Assembly (NCBI RefSeq): GCF_026786305.1
Contig: NZ_JAJAYI010000070.1
Location: 62,001-126,000 of the forward strand
Source of the DNA: Cryobacterium sp.
GTDB taxonomy: Bacteria > Actinomycetota > Actinomycetes > Actinomycetales > Microbacteriaceae
Direction: 5' to 3'
DNA length: 64,000 nt
Shown: positions 52,497 through 61,537 of the stretch, piece by piece
Position numbering within the stretch: the first letter of the stretch is position 1
Layout: the number at the start of each line of letters is the position of its first letter
Program-made: the position numbers and the translations under genes
The notes under the pieces: generated by a model
The model's input: the letters and a program-made list of their open reading frames with translations, nothing else
The model's database searches: none
What the model was told of the DNA's origin: nothing

Positions 52497-52502
52497 ACCC
52501 TA
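52497..52502 (-). promoter_or_regulatory. -10 hexamer of the CPBP gene
   Basis: TAGGGT on the minus strand is 5 nt before the ATG at 52491. Confidence 0.45.
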
Positions 52503-52585
52503 CCGGGAGCGCCTCCCAATTCGGGGAGCCCGCACCCGGCCGCTGTGCCCCGAAGTAGTGGTTTAGCCCTTCTCGTGCGAGGCGC

Positions 52586-52591
52586 TAGGTT
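52586..52591 (+). promoter_or_regulatory. -10 hexamer of the M20 peptidase gene
   Basis: TAGGTT is 6 nt before ATG 52598. GAAGG directly before the ATG is too close to act as a normal ribosome site. Confidence 0.5.
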
Positions 52592-52597
52592 CGAAGG

Positions 52598-53764
52598 ATG
52601 ACCCGTCTACCCGCCGAGAGCGACCCCGTCGCGATCCTGCAGCAGCTCGTGCGCATCGACTCCGTCAACCCCGATCTCGTGCCCGACGCCGCCGGTGAAG
52701 CCGAGATCGCCGCGTGGTGCGGTGACTGGCTGCTCAAGCAGGGCTTCGACGTCACCGTGCTGGAGCAGACTCCCGGGCGACCGTCCGTCGTCGGCCTGAA
52801 GCGCGGCACCGGCGGTGGTCGCTCGCTCATGCTCAACGCCCACCTCGATACGGTCGGCATCGCGACCTACGCGGGCGATCCGTTCAGCGGTGATCTCACA
52901 GGGGGCCGGGTGCACGGGCGCGGGGCCCTCGACACCAAGAGCGGGCTCGCGGCCATTCTCGTGGCGGCCGCGCGGGCGTCCGCTGCCGGGCTTCCCGGCG
53001 ATGTGATCGTGACGCTCGTCGCGGACGAAGAATTCGGCAGCATCGGAACCGAAGAGGTGCTGCGTAGTTTTCGTGCCGACGCCGCCCTCGTTATCGAGCC
53101 GAGCAGCCTCGAACTCACCACCGCACACCGCGGATTCGCCTGGTTCGAGCTCGAGCTGACCGGCCTCGCCGCGCACGGCTCGCAGCCCGAGCTCGGCGTC
53201 GACGCCATCTGGCATGCCGGCCTCGCCCTCTGCGCCCTCGACGGCCTGCGTCAGCAGTTGAACGCCGCCCCGGCACATGTCACGCTCGGTCACGGCGCCG
53301 TGCGGGTGTCGCAGATTGCCGGTGGTGATGATGCGGCCACGGTCGCAGCCCGCTGTGTGCTCACTTTGGAACGACGGATGCTGCCCGGCCAGTCGCCCGA
53401 GAGCGTCGAGACCGAGCTGCGCGCGCTGTTCAGTGAACTGGCGCGCACCGCGCCACAATTTCAGTTCACGCTGACTCGGCTGGTGGCGCGCGCGGCCTTT
53501 GCGGCCGAGCCGCACTGGCCGATCGTGCGTGCGCTGTCCGGCCACGCCGAACGGGTGCTCGGCCACCCGGCGGCCACCCGCGGCGAACCGTTCTGGACCG
53601 ATGCCGGACTCATTCACGAGGCCGGCATCCCGTGCGTCGTGTTCGGCGCCGACGGTGAGGGCCTGCACGCCGACACCGAGTGGGTCGACGCCGCCTCGGT
53701 GCGCGCGCTCGCCGACATCCTGGAGGGCACCATCACCGAGTTCTGCGGGGCTACGGCCGGCTGA
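52598..53764 (+). CDS. M20 family metallopeptidase (ArgE/DapE type)
   Basis: The 388-residue protein has the two-zinc site of the family: H82 and D84 in NAHLDTVG, the bridging D112 in GALDTKSG, and E144-E145 in ADEEFGSIG. A dimerisation insert lies at about 180-290. It would hydrolyse an acylated amino acid or dipeptide in the cytoplasm. ArgE and DapE functions cannot be separated from the sequence alone, and it is not next to arginine or lysine genes. It is divergent from the CPBP gene. Confidence 0.88.
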   Translation: MTRLPAESDPVAILQQLVRIDSVNPDLVPDAAGEAEIAAWCGDWLLKQGFDVTVLEQTPGRPSVVGLKRGTGGGRSLMLNAHLDTVGIATYAGDPFSGDLTGGRVHGRGALDTKSGLAAILVAAARASAAGLPGDVIVTLVADEEFGSIGTEEVLRSFRADAALVIEPSSLELTTAHRGFAWFELELTGLAAHGSQPELGVDAIWHAGLALCALDGLRQQLNAAPAHVTLGHGAVRVSQIAGGDDAATVAARCVLTLERRMLPGQSPESVETELRALFSELARTAPQFQFTLTRLVARAAFAAEPHWPIVRALSGHAERVLGHPAATRGEPFWTDAGLIHEAGIPCVVFGADGEGLHADTEWVDAASVRALADILEGTITEFCGATAG

Positions 53765-53855
53765 TCCGTTCGCAGCCCCGACCCTCGTGCCACGAGTCGG
53801 TGACCAGATGGGTGTTGTCGGGGTCGATGTGGGTGAGTTCGCCCGGCGCAACCTC
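53751..53855 (-). other. orphan coding-like tail, 34 codons
   Basis: The minus strand reads EVAPGELTHIDPDNTHLVTD and SWHEGRGCERISRP, ending at a TAG at 53751. Third positions are mostly C or G, and the composition looks like the end of a real protein. There is no in-frame start codon with a ribosome site; upstream it runs into the 3' end of yczE in another frame. It may be the remnant of a gene truncated when yczE arrived, or a very small gene. I do not recognise it. Confidence 0.35.
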
Positions 53856-53866
53856 TAACCCCGCCC

Positions 53867-54514
53867 TTACCTGCGTTCCGCGAGGGGAGCTGCCTCCACG
53901 TCGATCTCGGGGGAGACGTCGGCGCGGGCGATCAGGCCGGGGCGGCGGATCGCGAAGAGGGGCAGTGTCCAGTTGCAGAGGGGGCCGATCAATACGGCAA
54001 AGAGCACGGTTCCGATGCCGACATTGCCGCCGAGCGCCCAGCCGATGCCGAGCACGGTGGCCTCGAGCAGGGTGCGCACCACCCAGATATTCCAGCCGGT
54101 GCGCTTGTGCAGCCCGGTCATCAGACCGTCGCGCGGGCCGGGCCCGAAGTGCGCACCAATGTACAGGCCGGTCGCGCAGGCAAGCGTGAAGAGACCGAGC
54201 GCGAACAGAATAATGCGCAGCCACAGGTCGAGATCCGCCGGAATCAGGTGCAGACCGACATCCGCAGCCGGCCCGACCAATACGGCGTTGAAGATCGTGC
54301 CGACACCGAGCTTTTGCCGAATCGGAATCCAGAACAACAGCACGATCGCACTCGTCATGACCGTCACCAGACCGAAACCAAGCCCGGTGTGCTTGTCGAT
54401 GCCCTGGGTCAGGACGTCCCACGGCGCGACCCCGATGCCACCACGCACGATCAACGCGATGCCCAGTCCGTAGAGGAAGAGGCCAATAAAGAGCTGGACG
54501 AGGCGTCGGGTCAT
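53867..54514 (-). CDS. YczE/YitT-like integral membrane protein
   Basis: The 215-residue protein has five or six helices and begins LVQLFIGLFLYGLGIALIVR, followed by GGIGVAPWDVLTQGI, the YczE signature. YIGAHFGPGPRDGLMTGLH is the second conserved segment. In many Actinobacteria and Firmicutes yczE is divergent from a MocR-type PLP regulator. Here that partner is only a remnant, so yczE may be unregulated. The transport role is unproven. Confidence 0.85.
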   Translation of the reverse strand: MTRRLVQLFIGLFLYGLGIALIVRGGIGVAPWDVLTQGIDKHTGLGFGLVTVMTSAIVLLFWIPIRQKLGVGTIFNAVLVGPAADVGLHLIPADLDLWLRIILFALGLFTLACATGLYIGAHFGPGPRDGLMTGLHKRTGWNIWVVRTLLEATVLGIGWALGGNVGIGTVLFAVLIGPLCNWTLPLFAIRRPGLIARADVSPEIDVEAAPLAERR

Positions 54515-54532
54515 AAAAACCCATCCAATTCT

Positions 54533-54548
54533 ATAACCTCTCTGTTAT
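54533..54548. promoter_or_regulatory. inverted repeat in the yczE promoter region
   Basis: ATAAC-CTCTCT-GTTAT is a 16-bp palindrome 19 bp upstream of the yczE start. It is a candidate site for the lost MocR regulator. Confidence 0.4.
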
Positions 54549-54606
54549 CAAGTAGCCACTATGCCTGGAGCGGATTTATGGCGGAGCTGTAGCTCAGAGC
54601 CCGGGC

Positions 54607-55086
54607 GTGCACCTCGGCGGGTCGGGTTTCGTCCCCGACGACACCGACGGCGAAAAGGGCTGGGACGAAACGGCGCTGCTGCAAATTCTGGAGCGGAGCA
54701 ACCCGCAGCTCGGTTACCTCATGCCCGACTTTCATAACCCGACCGGCCGGACCATGCCCATCGATCAGCGCGAACGCGTGGTCGCGGCCGCAGCCAGGCA
54801 GGGCACGGTTCTGATTGTCGACGAGACAATCGCTGAACCCAACATCGACCGGAAAGGCACGTTTCTGCCCTGTGTCGCATCGGCTGGTGGCAGCGCGGAC
54901 ACGGTTGTCACGGTCGGATCGGTCGGCAAGGCCGTGTGGGGCGGTCTCCGGGTTGGCTGCTCCGACCTCGTGAGCGCCTCGCCGATGCTTTTTTCGAGCT
55001 GGCAGGTGCCGCACGTGCACGGCGGCGTAACCGCCGGGGTGAATCTCGGCAGCCCGCTGAGCTCGCAACTCGCCGACGTGGTCTAG
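54607..55086 (+). pseudogene. remnant of a MocR-type (GntR-aminotransferase) regulator
   Basis: The frame preserves the middle of a fold-type I aminotransferase domain as found in MocR regulators. Visible are WDETALLQILE, LGYLMPDFHNPTGRTMP, TVLIVDETIAE, and VTVGSVGKAVWGGLRVG with the PLP lysine. The N-terminal helix-turn-helix and first half of the domain are missing. After about 54960 the similarity ends in a scrambled tail, and the C-terminus is absent. It is divergent from yczE, the usual partner of such regulators. Confidence 0.8.
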
Positions 55087-55113
55087 TCGCCCACGGAACA
55101 ACCCGGGCACTGA

Positions 55114-55119
55114 CATACT
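55114..55119 (+). promoter_or_regulatory. extended -10 of the RND permease gene
   Basis: CATACT preceded by TGA (a TGn extension) is 6 nt before GTG 55126. Confidence 0.45.
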
Positions 55120-55125
55120 GAGCGG

Positions 55126-58100
55126 GTGCATTTTCTCGCGGTTCTGAGCATGAAGAATCGGGCGCTCATCGCCCTCATCACGATTGTCGCGGCCGTGTTC
55201 GGCAGCCTGGCCCTGACCAGCCTCAAGCAAGAGCTGATTCCGTCACTGCAGCTGCCGCAGCTGCTCGTGTCGACGAGCTATCCGGGCGCTTCGCCGCAGG
55301 TCGTCAACGACGACGTGTCGACCCCGATCGAAACCGCCATTCAGGGCCTCGCCGGGCTCGAAACGACGTCGACGACAAGCAACACGAACTCGTCCCTCGT
55401 GAGCGCCACCTTCACCTACGGCACCGACCTGGTCAAGGCCGAATCCCGCATCGACCAGGCCATCAACCGCATCACGAACGTTCTGCCGGCCGGTCTCGAC
55501 CCGCAGGTGATCAGCGGCAGCATCGACGACTTTCCGGTGATCTCGCTCGCGGTCTCGTCGAGCGATACCGTGGCGCTCGCCGACCAGCTTAAACGCAGCG
55601 TGCTCGGCGACCTCCGCGACGTGGCCGGCGTGCGCGACGCCGCCCTGGTCGGCGACATCGGCCGCCGGGTCACGATCACCCCCAATGCCGACGAGCTCGC
55701 CGCGCGCGGACTGAGCACGCAAAGCCTGCGGGATGCACTGCAGCAGAACGGCGCGCTGATTCCGGCCGGCGCCATCACCGAGGGCGACACGACCCTGTCG
55801 GTGCAGGCCGGCAGTAAACTCGGCTCGGTCGACGACATCGCCGCACTGCCGCTTGTGGCGAGCTCGACCGGCTTCATCGCCACAGCGGGCATTACAGCGG
55901 ATGCCACCCCCACAACCATCGGCGACGTCGCCACTGTCGCCCTCGTTGAGAACCCGGTCACGAGCATTTCCCGGGTGAACGGCGAACCTGCCCTCACGAT
56001 CGCCGTCACCAAGGTGCCGGCCGCGAATACGGTCGATGTGTCGAAGGCCGTGCGCACGATTCTGCCGCAGCTTGAGGCGGCCGTCGCGCCCGCCACGTTC
56101 ACGGTCGTGTTCGATCAGGCGCCGTTCATCCAGCAGTCGATCGACGCGCTCACCCAGGAGGGCCTGCTCGGCCTCGGCTTCGCGGTGATCGTGATTCTGC
56201 TGTTTCTGCTCTCGGTGCGGGCCACGCTGGTCACGGCGATTTCGATCCCCACCTCGGTGCTCATTACCTTCATCGGCCTGCAGAGCGTGGGATATTCGCT
56301 CAATATCCTCACCCTCGGAGCGCTCACGATCGCCATCGGCCGGGTCGTTGACGACTCGATCGTGGTCATCGAGAACATCAAACGGCACCTCGTCGCCGGC
56401 GCCGACCGCGCCGCCACGATCGTCTTCGCCGTGCGTGAAGTGGCCGGAGCCATCACGGCCTCGACCGTCACGACGGTGACCGTGTTCCTGCCGATCTCCT
56501 TCGTGGGTGGGGCGACCGGCGAACTGTTTCGGCCGTTCGCGCTCACCGTGACGATCGCCCTGCTGGCGTCGCTGCTCGTGTCGCTCACGATCGTGCCCGT
56601 GCTCGCGTATTGGTTTCTGCGGGCGCCGAAGGCCGTGGCTACGCTCGATCTTGCTGCCGATCCTGCTACCCCGAATGACACGGCCACCGAATCGGCGAGC
56701 GTGCCCGCTGCGACGGGTCTGTCGGCGGCCGCCGAGGCCGGCGAGAACCCCGGGCGGCTGCAGAAGGGCTATCTGCCGGTCATTCGATTCACGCTCAAGC
56801 ACGCCGTCGCGACGTTGCTGCTCGCCGTGCTCGTGCTCAGCGGAACGGCCGCGCTCGTGCCGTTCATGAAGGTTAACTTTCTCGGGTCGACCGGGCAGAA
56901 CACGTTCCGGGTGACGCAAACGCTGCCGGTGGGCAGCAGCCTGGCTGCGCAGGATGCGGCATCAGCTTCGGTGGAGACAGCGCTGCGTGCCCTGGACGGC
57001 ATCGACATTGTGCAGTTGTCGATTGGCGGCGGTAGCGCTGGGAGCGCGTTTCGTGGCGGGGCGCCCGCTTCGAGCGCCGTGACCTATTCGATCACGACCG
57101 CCGACGGTGCCGACGCCGATGCGGTGCAAGACCGCGCGCGCCGCGCTCTGGCCGGCCTGGGCAATGTTGGCGAGATCTCGGTGGCTGCGGCGAGCGGGTT
57201 CGGGGCATCCTCCGACATTGCCGTCGATATCACGGCGGCAACGGATGCCGACCTGCAGACCGCGACGACGTCCATTCTCAGCGCGGTCCAGAAACTCAGG
57301 GCCATCAAGGAGAGTGCGAGCACCCTCGCCTCCTCGCTGCCGTACCTGGCCGTCACGGTCAATCGAAGGGCGGCGGCCGCCGCCGGTCTCAGCGAATTCG
57401 CCCTCGGAACCCTCGTGTCGCAGGCCATGCAGCCGAGCGTGATCGGGTCGATCGCGATCGACGAGACCAACCTGACCGTGTATCTCACAGCGCAGTCTCC
57501 GCCGACGACGTCTGCTGATCTCGCGGCTGTGCAGATTGCCACGCGCACCGGATCGGTGGCCCTCGACACCCTCGCGACCGTCGAACAGGTCGACGGCCCA
57601 AGCACCCTCACCACGGCGAAGGGACTGCGCACGGCGACCGTCTCGGCGACGCCCGCGAGCGACGATCTGGGCACGGCGAACGCGCAGCTGAGCCAGATAC
57701 TCGTCGACACGAAGCTGCCGACCGGGGCAACCGCGACACTCGGCGGGGTGAGTGCCGACCAGGCCGAGGCTTTTCAGCAACTCGGGGTCGCCATGCTCGT
57801 GGCCGTCCTCATCGTGTACATCGTGATGGTGGCGACGTTCCAATCGTTGTTGCAGCCGCTGCTGCTGCTCGTGTCGGTGCCGTTCGCGGCGACCGGGGCG
57901 ATCGCGCTGCAGGTCGCGACCGGCATTCCGCTCGGGGTGCCGTCGCTCATCGGCGTGCTCATGCTGATTGGAATCGTGGTGACCAACGCGATCGTGCTCG
58001 TCGACCTGGTCAATCAGTACCGGCGGCGCGGTCTCTCGGTACCCGACGCACTCATCGCCGGTGCGAGCCGCCGGTTGCGACCCATTCTGATGACGGCGCT

Positions 58101-58341
58101 CGCCACGATCTTCGCCCTGCTGCCGATGGCGATCGGCCTCACTGGCCACGGCGGATTCATCTCCCAGCCGCTCGCCCTCGTGGTCATCGGAGGGCTCGTG
58201 TCATCGACGGTGCTGACGCTGATCGTGCTTCCGGTGCTCTATCTGTTGGTCGAGGGCACCCGCGAGCGTCGGAATATCCGCCGTGCTCTGGAGCACCGGC
58301 AAGCGAACGGTCAGCAAGAGCTACTACCCTCAATCGGGTGA
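55126..58341 (+). CDS. RND superfamily efflux permease (HAE1-like)
   Basis: The 1071-residue protein has one N-terminal helix, a large external loop (about 35-330), six helices, a second external loop and five final helices, the full RND plan. The proton-relay acids D409 and D410 are in GRVVDDSIVVIENIKRHL. YPGASPQVVNDDVSTPIE matches the HAE1 porter domain. An Ala/Asp/Thr-rich linker lies near 505-545. No membrane-fusion or outer-membrane partner is adjacent, as expected for a Gram-positive host. The substrate is unknown. The stop overlaps the acyltransferase start. Confidence 0.92.
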   Translation: MHFLAVLSMKNRALIALITIVAAVFGSLALTSLKQELIPSLQLPQLLVSTSYPGASPQVVNDDVSTPIETAIQGLAGLETTSTTSNTNSSLVSATFTYGTDLVKAESRIDQAINRITNVLPAGLDPQVISGSIDDFPVISLAVSSSDTVALADQLKRSVLGDLRDVAGVRDAALVGDIGRRVTITPNADELAARGLSTQSLRDALQQNGALIPAGAITEGDTTLSVQAGSKLGSVDDIAALPLVASSTGFIATAGITADATPTTIGDVATVALVENPVTSISRVNGEPALTIAVTKVPAANTVDVSKAVRTILPQLEAAVAPATFTVVFDQAPFIQQSIDALTQEGLLGLGFAVIVILLFLLSVRATLVTAISIPTSVLITFIGLQSVGYSLNILTLGALTIAIGRVVDDSIVVIENIKRHLVAGADRAATIVFAVREVAGAITASTVTTVTVFLPISFVGGATGELFRPFALTVTIALLASLLVSLTIVPVLAYWFLRAPKAVATLDLAADPATPNDTATESASVPAATGLSAAAEAGENPGRLQKGYLPVIRFTLKHAVATLLLAVLVLSGTAALVPFMKVNFLGSTGQNTFRVTQTLPVGSSLAAQDAASASVETALRALDGIDIVQLSIGGGSAGSAFRGGAPASSAVTYSITTADGADADAVQDRARRALAGLGNVGEISVAAASGFGASSDIAVDITAATDADLQTATTSILSAVQKLRAIKESASTLASSLPYLAVTVNRRAAAAAGLSEFALGTLVSQAMQPSVIGSIAIDETNLTVYLTAQSPPTTSADLAAVQIATRTGSVALDTLATVEQVDGPSTLTTAKGLRTATVSATPASDDLGTANAQLSQILVDTKLPTGATATLGGVSADQAEAFQQLGVAMLVAVLIVYIVMVATFQSLLQPLLLLVSVPFAATGAIALQVATGIPLGVPSLIGVLMLIGIVVTNAIVLVDLVNQYRRRGLSVPDALIAGASRRLRPILMTALATIFALLPMAIGLTGHGGFISQPLALVVIGGLVSSTVLTLIVLPVLYLLVEGTRERRNIRRALEHRQANGQQELLPSIG

Positions 58342-59537
58342 CTTTACAGACCGCTGCCGCGCTACCCGCGTCGACGACGCCCATACCGACGAACCGCCTG
58401 ACATCCCTCGATGGTCTGCGGGGAGTTGCGGCACTCGTGGTGATGTTGCACCATATCTATCTCGTCGCAAAGCCGACGCTGGTCAGTGCTGGCGGATCCG
58501 CACCGGGAAGCGTGTATTGGGTGGTGTCCGAGACTCCCCTGAAACTCGTGACCGCGGGATCAGAAGCGGTACTGGTCTTCTTTGTGCTGAGCGGACTCGT
58601 CGTCGCCCTTCCCGCGTTGCGCAAGCCTGGGTTTTCCTGGACGGGGTTTCTCACGGGTCGGATGGTGCGCATCTATCTGCCGGTTTGGGCTTCTCTGGCG
58701 ATAGGAACCGCGCTGATTTGGCTTCTTCCCCGAGACCAGTCGGTTGTCACCGCCGGCTCCTGGATGAGCCAGTCGAACGCCACGGCCGTGACGCCTTCGA
58801 CGCTGTGGGGCCAAATGAGTCTCACCGCCGTCTCGTATGACATCAACAATGTGCTCTGGTCCTTGAGGTGGGAGCTCATTTTTTCCGTGCTGCTGCCATT
58901 GTTCGTGGCGGTGGCCCAGGTGGTTCGACGTCGCTGGCTACTAGCAGGCGCTGTCGCGTTTATTCTTATTCTGCTGGGGACGCTGGCCCACATCGACGCT
59001 CTAAAATATCTCCCGGTTTTTTTCATCGGCACGCTTTTGGCCGTGCGATTGGATTCCATCAACGAGTGGACTCGGCAACGCCTCAAGCGCCCGCGTGCGA
59101 CCCTCTGGGGAATCATCTTGGTCGTCGGCGTGCTCCTGCTTTTGGTCGCCCGGTGGTGGGCCGGCTCGCTTGCTTCCTTTGGCACGCTCTCAGACAGCGT
59201 CTTACGCCTGATGCCAGTGCTCGGTGCGGCGGGCCTCGTGTGGGCTGCTATCGGGGTACCGTTTCTGCGCCGCGCGCTGGACTCCCGCCCCGGTCAATGG
59301 CTTGGACGGATATCTTTCAGCCTCTACCTCATTCACATCCCCATTCTGGCCACCCTGACCTTCGTGCTCGGCGACCATAAATGGTGGCTGGTGGCAGTGC
59401 TCACCGTTCCCGTTGCACTGGTCGCGGCCTGGGGATTTTATCGGGTCATCGAACGACCATCCCACCGCCTGGCCCGATACACCTCGCAGATCACAGCCCG
59501 GGCTACGGCGAAGTTCCGGGCCCGGGTATCCAGATGA
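58338..59537 (+). CDS. acyltransferase family 3 membrane protein
   Basis: The GTG start lies in the RND stop (GTGA), so the two are translationally coupled. The 399-residue, roughly ten-helix protein begins NRLTSLDGLRGVAALVVMLH with the catalytic-region His and Arg typical of AT3 enzymes (RDG and H). It carries an FFVLSGLVVALPALRK segment and closes with a conserved FSLYLIHIP. AT3 proteins O-acylate cell-wall or surface polysaccharides. Coupling to an RND exporter suggests modification of an exported lipid or glycan; that is inference. Confidence 0.85.
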   Translation: MTLQTAAALPASTTPIPTNRLTSLDGLRGVAALVVMLHHIYLVAKPTLVSAGGSAPGSVYWVVSETPLKLVTAGSEAVLVFFVLSGLVVALPALRKPGFSWTGFLTGRMVRIYLPVWASLAIGTALIWLLPRDQSVVTAGSWMSQSNATAVTPSTLWGQMSLTAVSYDINNVLWSLRWELIFSVLLPLFVAVAQVVRRRWLLAGAVAFILILLGTLAHIDALKYLPVFFIGTLLAVRLDSINEWTRQRLKRPRATLWGIILVVGVLLLLVARWWAGSLASFGTLSDSVLRLMPVLGAAGLVWAAIGVPFLRRALDSRPGQWLGRISFSLYLIHIPILATLTFVLGDHKWWLVAVLTVPVALVAAWGFYRVIERPSHRLARYTSQITARATAKFRARVSR

Positions 59538-59545
59538 CGAGTCGG

Positions 59546-61531
59546 CTACGCACTCCGGGGCAGCGCCCCGATGGCACGCTGAAACCGGTCAAACGCAGCA
59601 GCGCGGTGGTTCAGTGCATCGGGGGGCGACGGTGGCACATCTTCACGATCGAACGTTGAAACAAATTTCTCTCGAGGAGCATACTGAGCGAGTCTTTCAG
59701 CATTGATTTCTTCGAGCTCCGGTGAGGTGGACACGAGATTATCGTATTCACGATAGAGCGACAAAATGCCCCGTGTGTGCTGTGATTGCCGGTGGTTCTC
59801 GCCGTCGGTCTCTGGCACCTCGACAGATACACCATCATGCAACCAGATCGATCGTCGGGCTGACGGCGCATGCAGCATCAGGGTTGCCCAGAGCGGATCC
59901 CGCCCGCTGAAGTCAACGGCGTAATCGAAAACACTGCTTCCAAAACACCGAGTCCATTCCTCATCCCACAGGGATTTCTGCCGCGGGGATCTCGAGTGTG
60001 CGCTCAGGTCAGCGCTGTGCCACTGGTACCGACGCCTGAGATGGGCAATTTTGGCGCCGTTCATCCCGCCCACGCGCACGAACTGGCGGACTGCAGGGTG
60101 AATTTCCGCTTGTTTTTCCAAGACGCCGCGCACGCGACTGTTCGGAAATACCACTGAAACGTCGTATCGGCCGTGGTCGATGGCGTTCAGCAAGTTCAGT
60201 GCCGCGGTCGTTATGTGGCCGGGTCGCAAGCTGCCGACGTTGATGAGAATGGATGTCCTGTCGTCCGTGGCCACGTGTCTCACCTCGTAACCGTCGCGCT
60301 GACCCCGAAAAACGATGTCGATAACGCGCTCCGTTGCGTGGCCGTCTTCGTGCCCCGCATACTTCTGCGCCATAACGCGATACTTCTGAGCACTAGCAGG
60401 TCGCGGCCCCGAGCGCGCGATTATGTTCAATTCCACGGCCAGTTCGCTGACCGTGCGCACCACTGGCCCCGGCCAGTTGTCGGACTCGGTGTACAAACCA
60501 CGGTATCCGGCATAGTCGTCGATGTCCGGAGTAAGGAACGCAATGGGTCGCCCGGTCGACAAAAAATCGAAAAACGTACTGGAATAATCGGTGACGAGAA
60601 TTTCTGTTGCAGCCAGAACGGCGTTCGTCGGTATTTCGTTGGGCACCAGTCGCCCGCTGAATTCGGTTCGCTCAGCGGCGAATTTGTAGACCACCTGGTG
60701 AATCTTCAGGAGGACCACGTAGCGCTTCGTGTCGATAAGCGCTTCCAGTTCGGTCACCCGACGCAACAGCTCGGCCGCATCATCACTGGGGCGGGCGAAA
60801 GACTCCCCCTTCCACGTCGGCGCGTACAGGATGATCTTTCGCCCGCCGATGGGCAGGCCGGTCGCTTCGAGTCGCTCGGTTATGGCGGCGACGCCGCTGG
60901 AGTCAACAAACTGACGGTCGATTCGGGGATAACCCTCCTCGATGATGTGGCCCCGGTAAATGTTGTGAAGTCGATGGCCGGTTTCATACATTTGTTCGGT
61001 CATGAACCGATTCGCGGCGAGGAGGTAGTCCGCCAATAGAAAGTTTCGGACCACATTGCCCACCCGTGCCGCACGATCTCCGATGTCGTACCCCATGCGC
61101 TTGAGCGGTGTTCCATGCCACGTGTTGAGATAGACCTGCTCGATACGCTTGCTGAATTGCGCGGGAAACGTGGCGTTATTGATGAGGTACCCGCTGGTGG
61201 CGAGTGCTCGGTAGTAGGCCAGGGACTGAGGGCGAACAAATCGAACAGAAGAATCACCGGCAAATTCACGAGTGACCGATAGGTTATCGTGATTGTTCGC
61301 GAGCACCCACACGTGCTTGAGATGCGTGAAGTCGGGTGCCGCGCGCAAGCCTCGAAAAATCGCCTCCGGATTGCACAGCATTCCATTTCCCGCAAACGAC
61401 TCGTAGAGCACCAGATTCGGGTCGACAGGGCGCCGGCGCCAGAATGCGTACACCTCGGCCACTGCGGCCCGACGGATTCTGTCGACGGCACGGTTTGCAC
61501 GAATGGAAGCGGTACGTGGCACAATGCGCAT
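59546..61531 (-). CDS. CDP-glycerol glycerophosphotransferase-like (TagF) protein
   Basis: The 661-residue protein has the TagF catalytic pattern: LNTWHGTPLKRMGYDIG near 195, APTWKGESFARP near 270 and ILVTDYSSTFFDFLS near 345. It would polymerise or prime glycerol-phosphate or ribitol-phosphate units of teichoic acid at the membrane. The C-terminal part (about 430-640) continues into a region also found in its divergent paralogue, but the protein stops where that paralogue's GT4 domain begins. ATG 61531 follows minus-strand TAGCAT (61543-61538) by 6 nt. It is convergent with the acyltransferase, 8 bp away. Confidence 0.87.
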   Translation of the reverse strand: MRIVPRTASIRANRAVDRIRRAAVAEVYAFWRRRPVDPNLVLYESFAGNGMLCNPEAIFRGLRAAPDFTHLKHVWVLANNHDNLSVTREFAGDSSVRFVRPQSLAYYRALATSGYLINNATFPAQFSKRIEQVYLNTWHGTPLKRMGYDIGDRAARVGNVVRNFLLADYLLAANRFMTEQMYETGHRLHNIYRGHIIEEGYPRIDRQFVDSSGVAAITERLEATGLPIGGRKIILYAPTWKGESFARPSDDAAELLRRVTELEALIDTKRYVVLLKIHQVVYKFAAERTEFSGRLVPNEIPTNAVLAATEILVTDYSSTFFDFLSTGRPIAFLTPDIDDYAGYRGLYTESDNWPGPVVRTVSELAVELNIIARSGPRPASAQKYRVMAQKYAGHEDGHATERVIDIVFRGQRDGYEVRHVATDDRTSILINVGSLRPGHITTAALNLLNAIDHGRYDVSVVFPNSRVRGVLEKQAEIHPAVRQFVRVGGMNGAKIAHLRRRYQWHSADLSAHSRSPRQKSLWDEEWTRCFGSSVFDYAVDFSGRDPLWATLMLHAPSARRSIWLHDGVSVEVPETDGENHRQSQHTRGILSLYREYDNLVSTSPELEEINAERLAQYAPREKFVSTFDREDVPPSPPDALNHRAAAFDRFQRAIGALPRSA

Positions 61532-61537
61532 TCCTTT

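Noticed and set aside
54585..54665. tRNA-like start (GGAGCTGTAGCTCAG) followed by a GTCGGG...CCCGAC stem
   Set aside because: No matching acceptor 3' strand, no anticodon arm and no proper T-loop sequence; the segment overlaps the MocR remnant.
55243..56919. 558-codon open frame antisense to the RND permease
   Set aside because: Arg/Asp/Gly-rich composition without a domain; the sense strand encodes a full RND protein.
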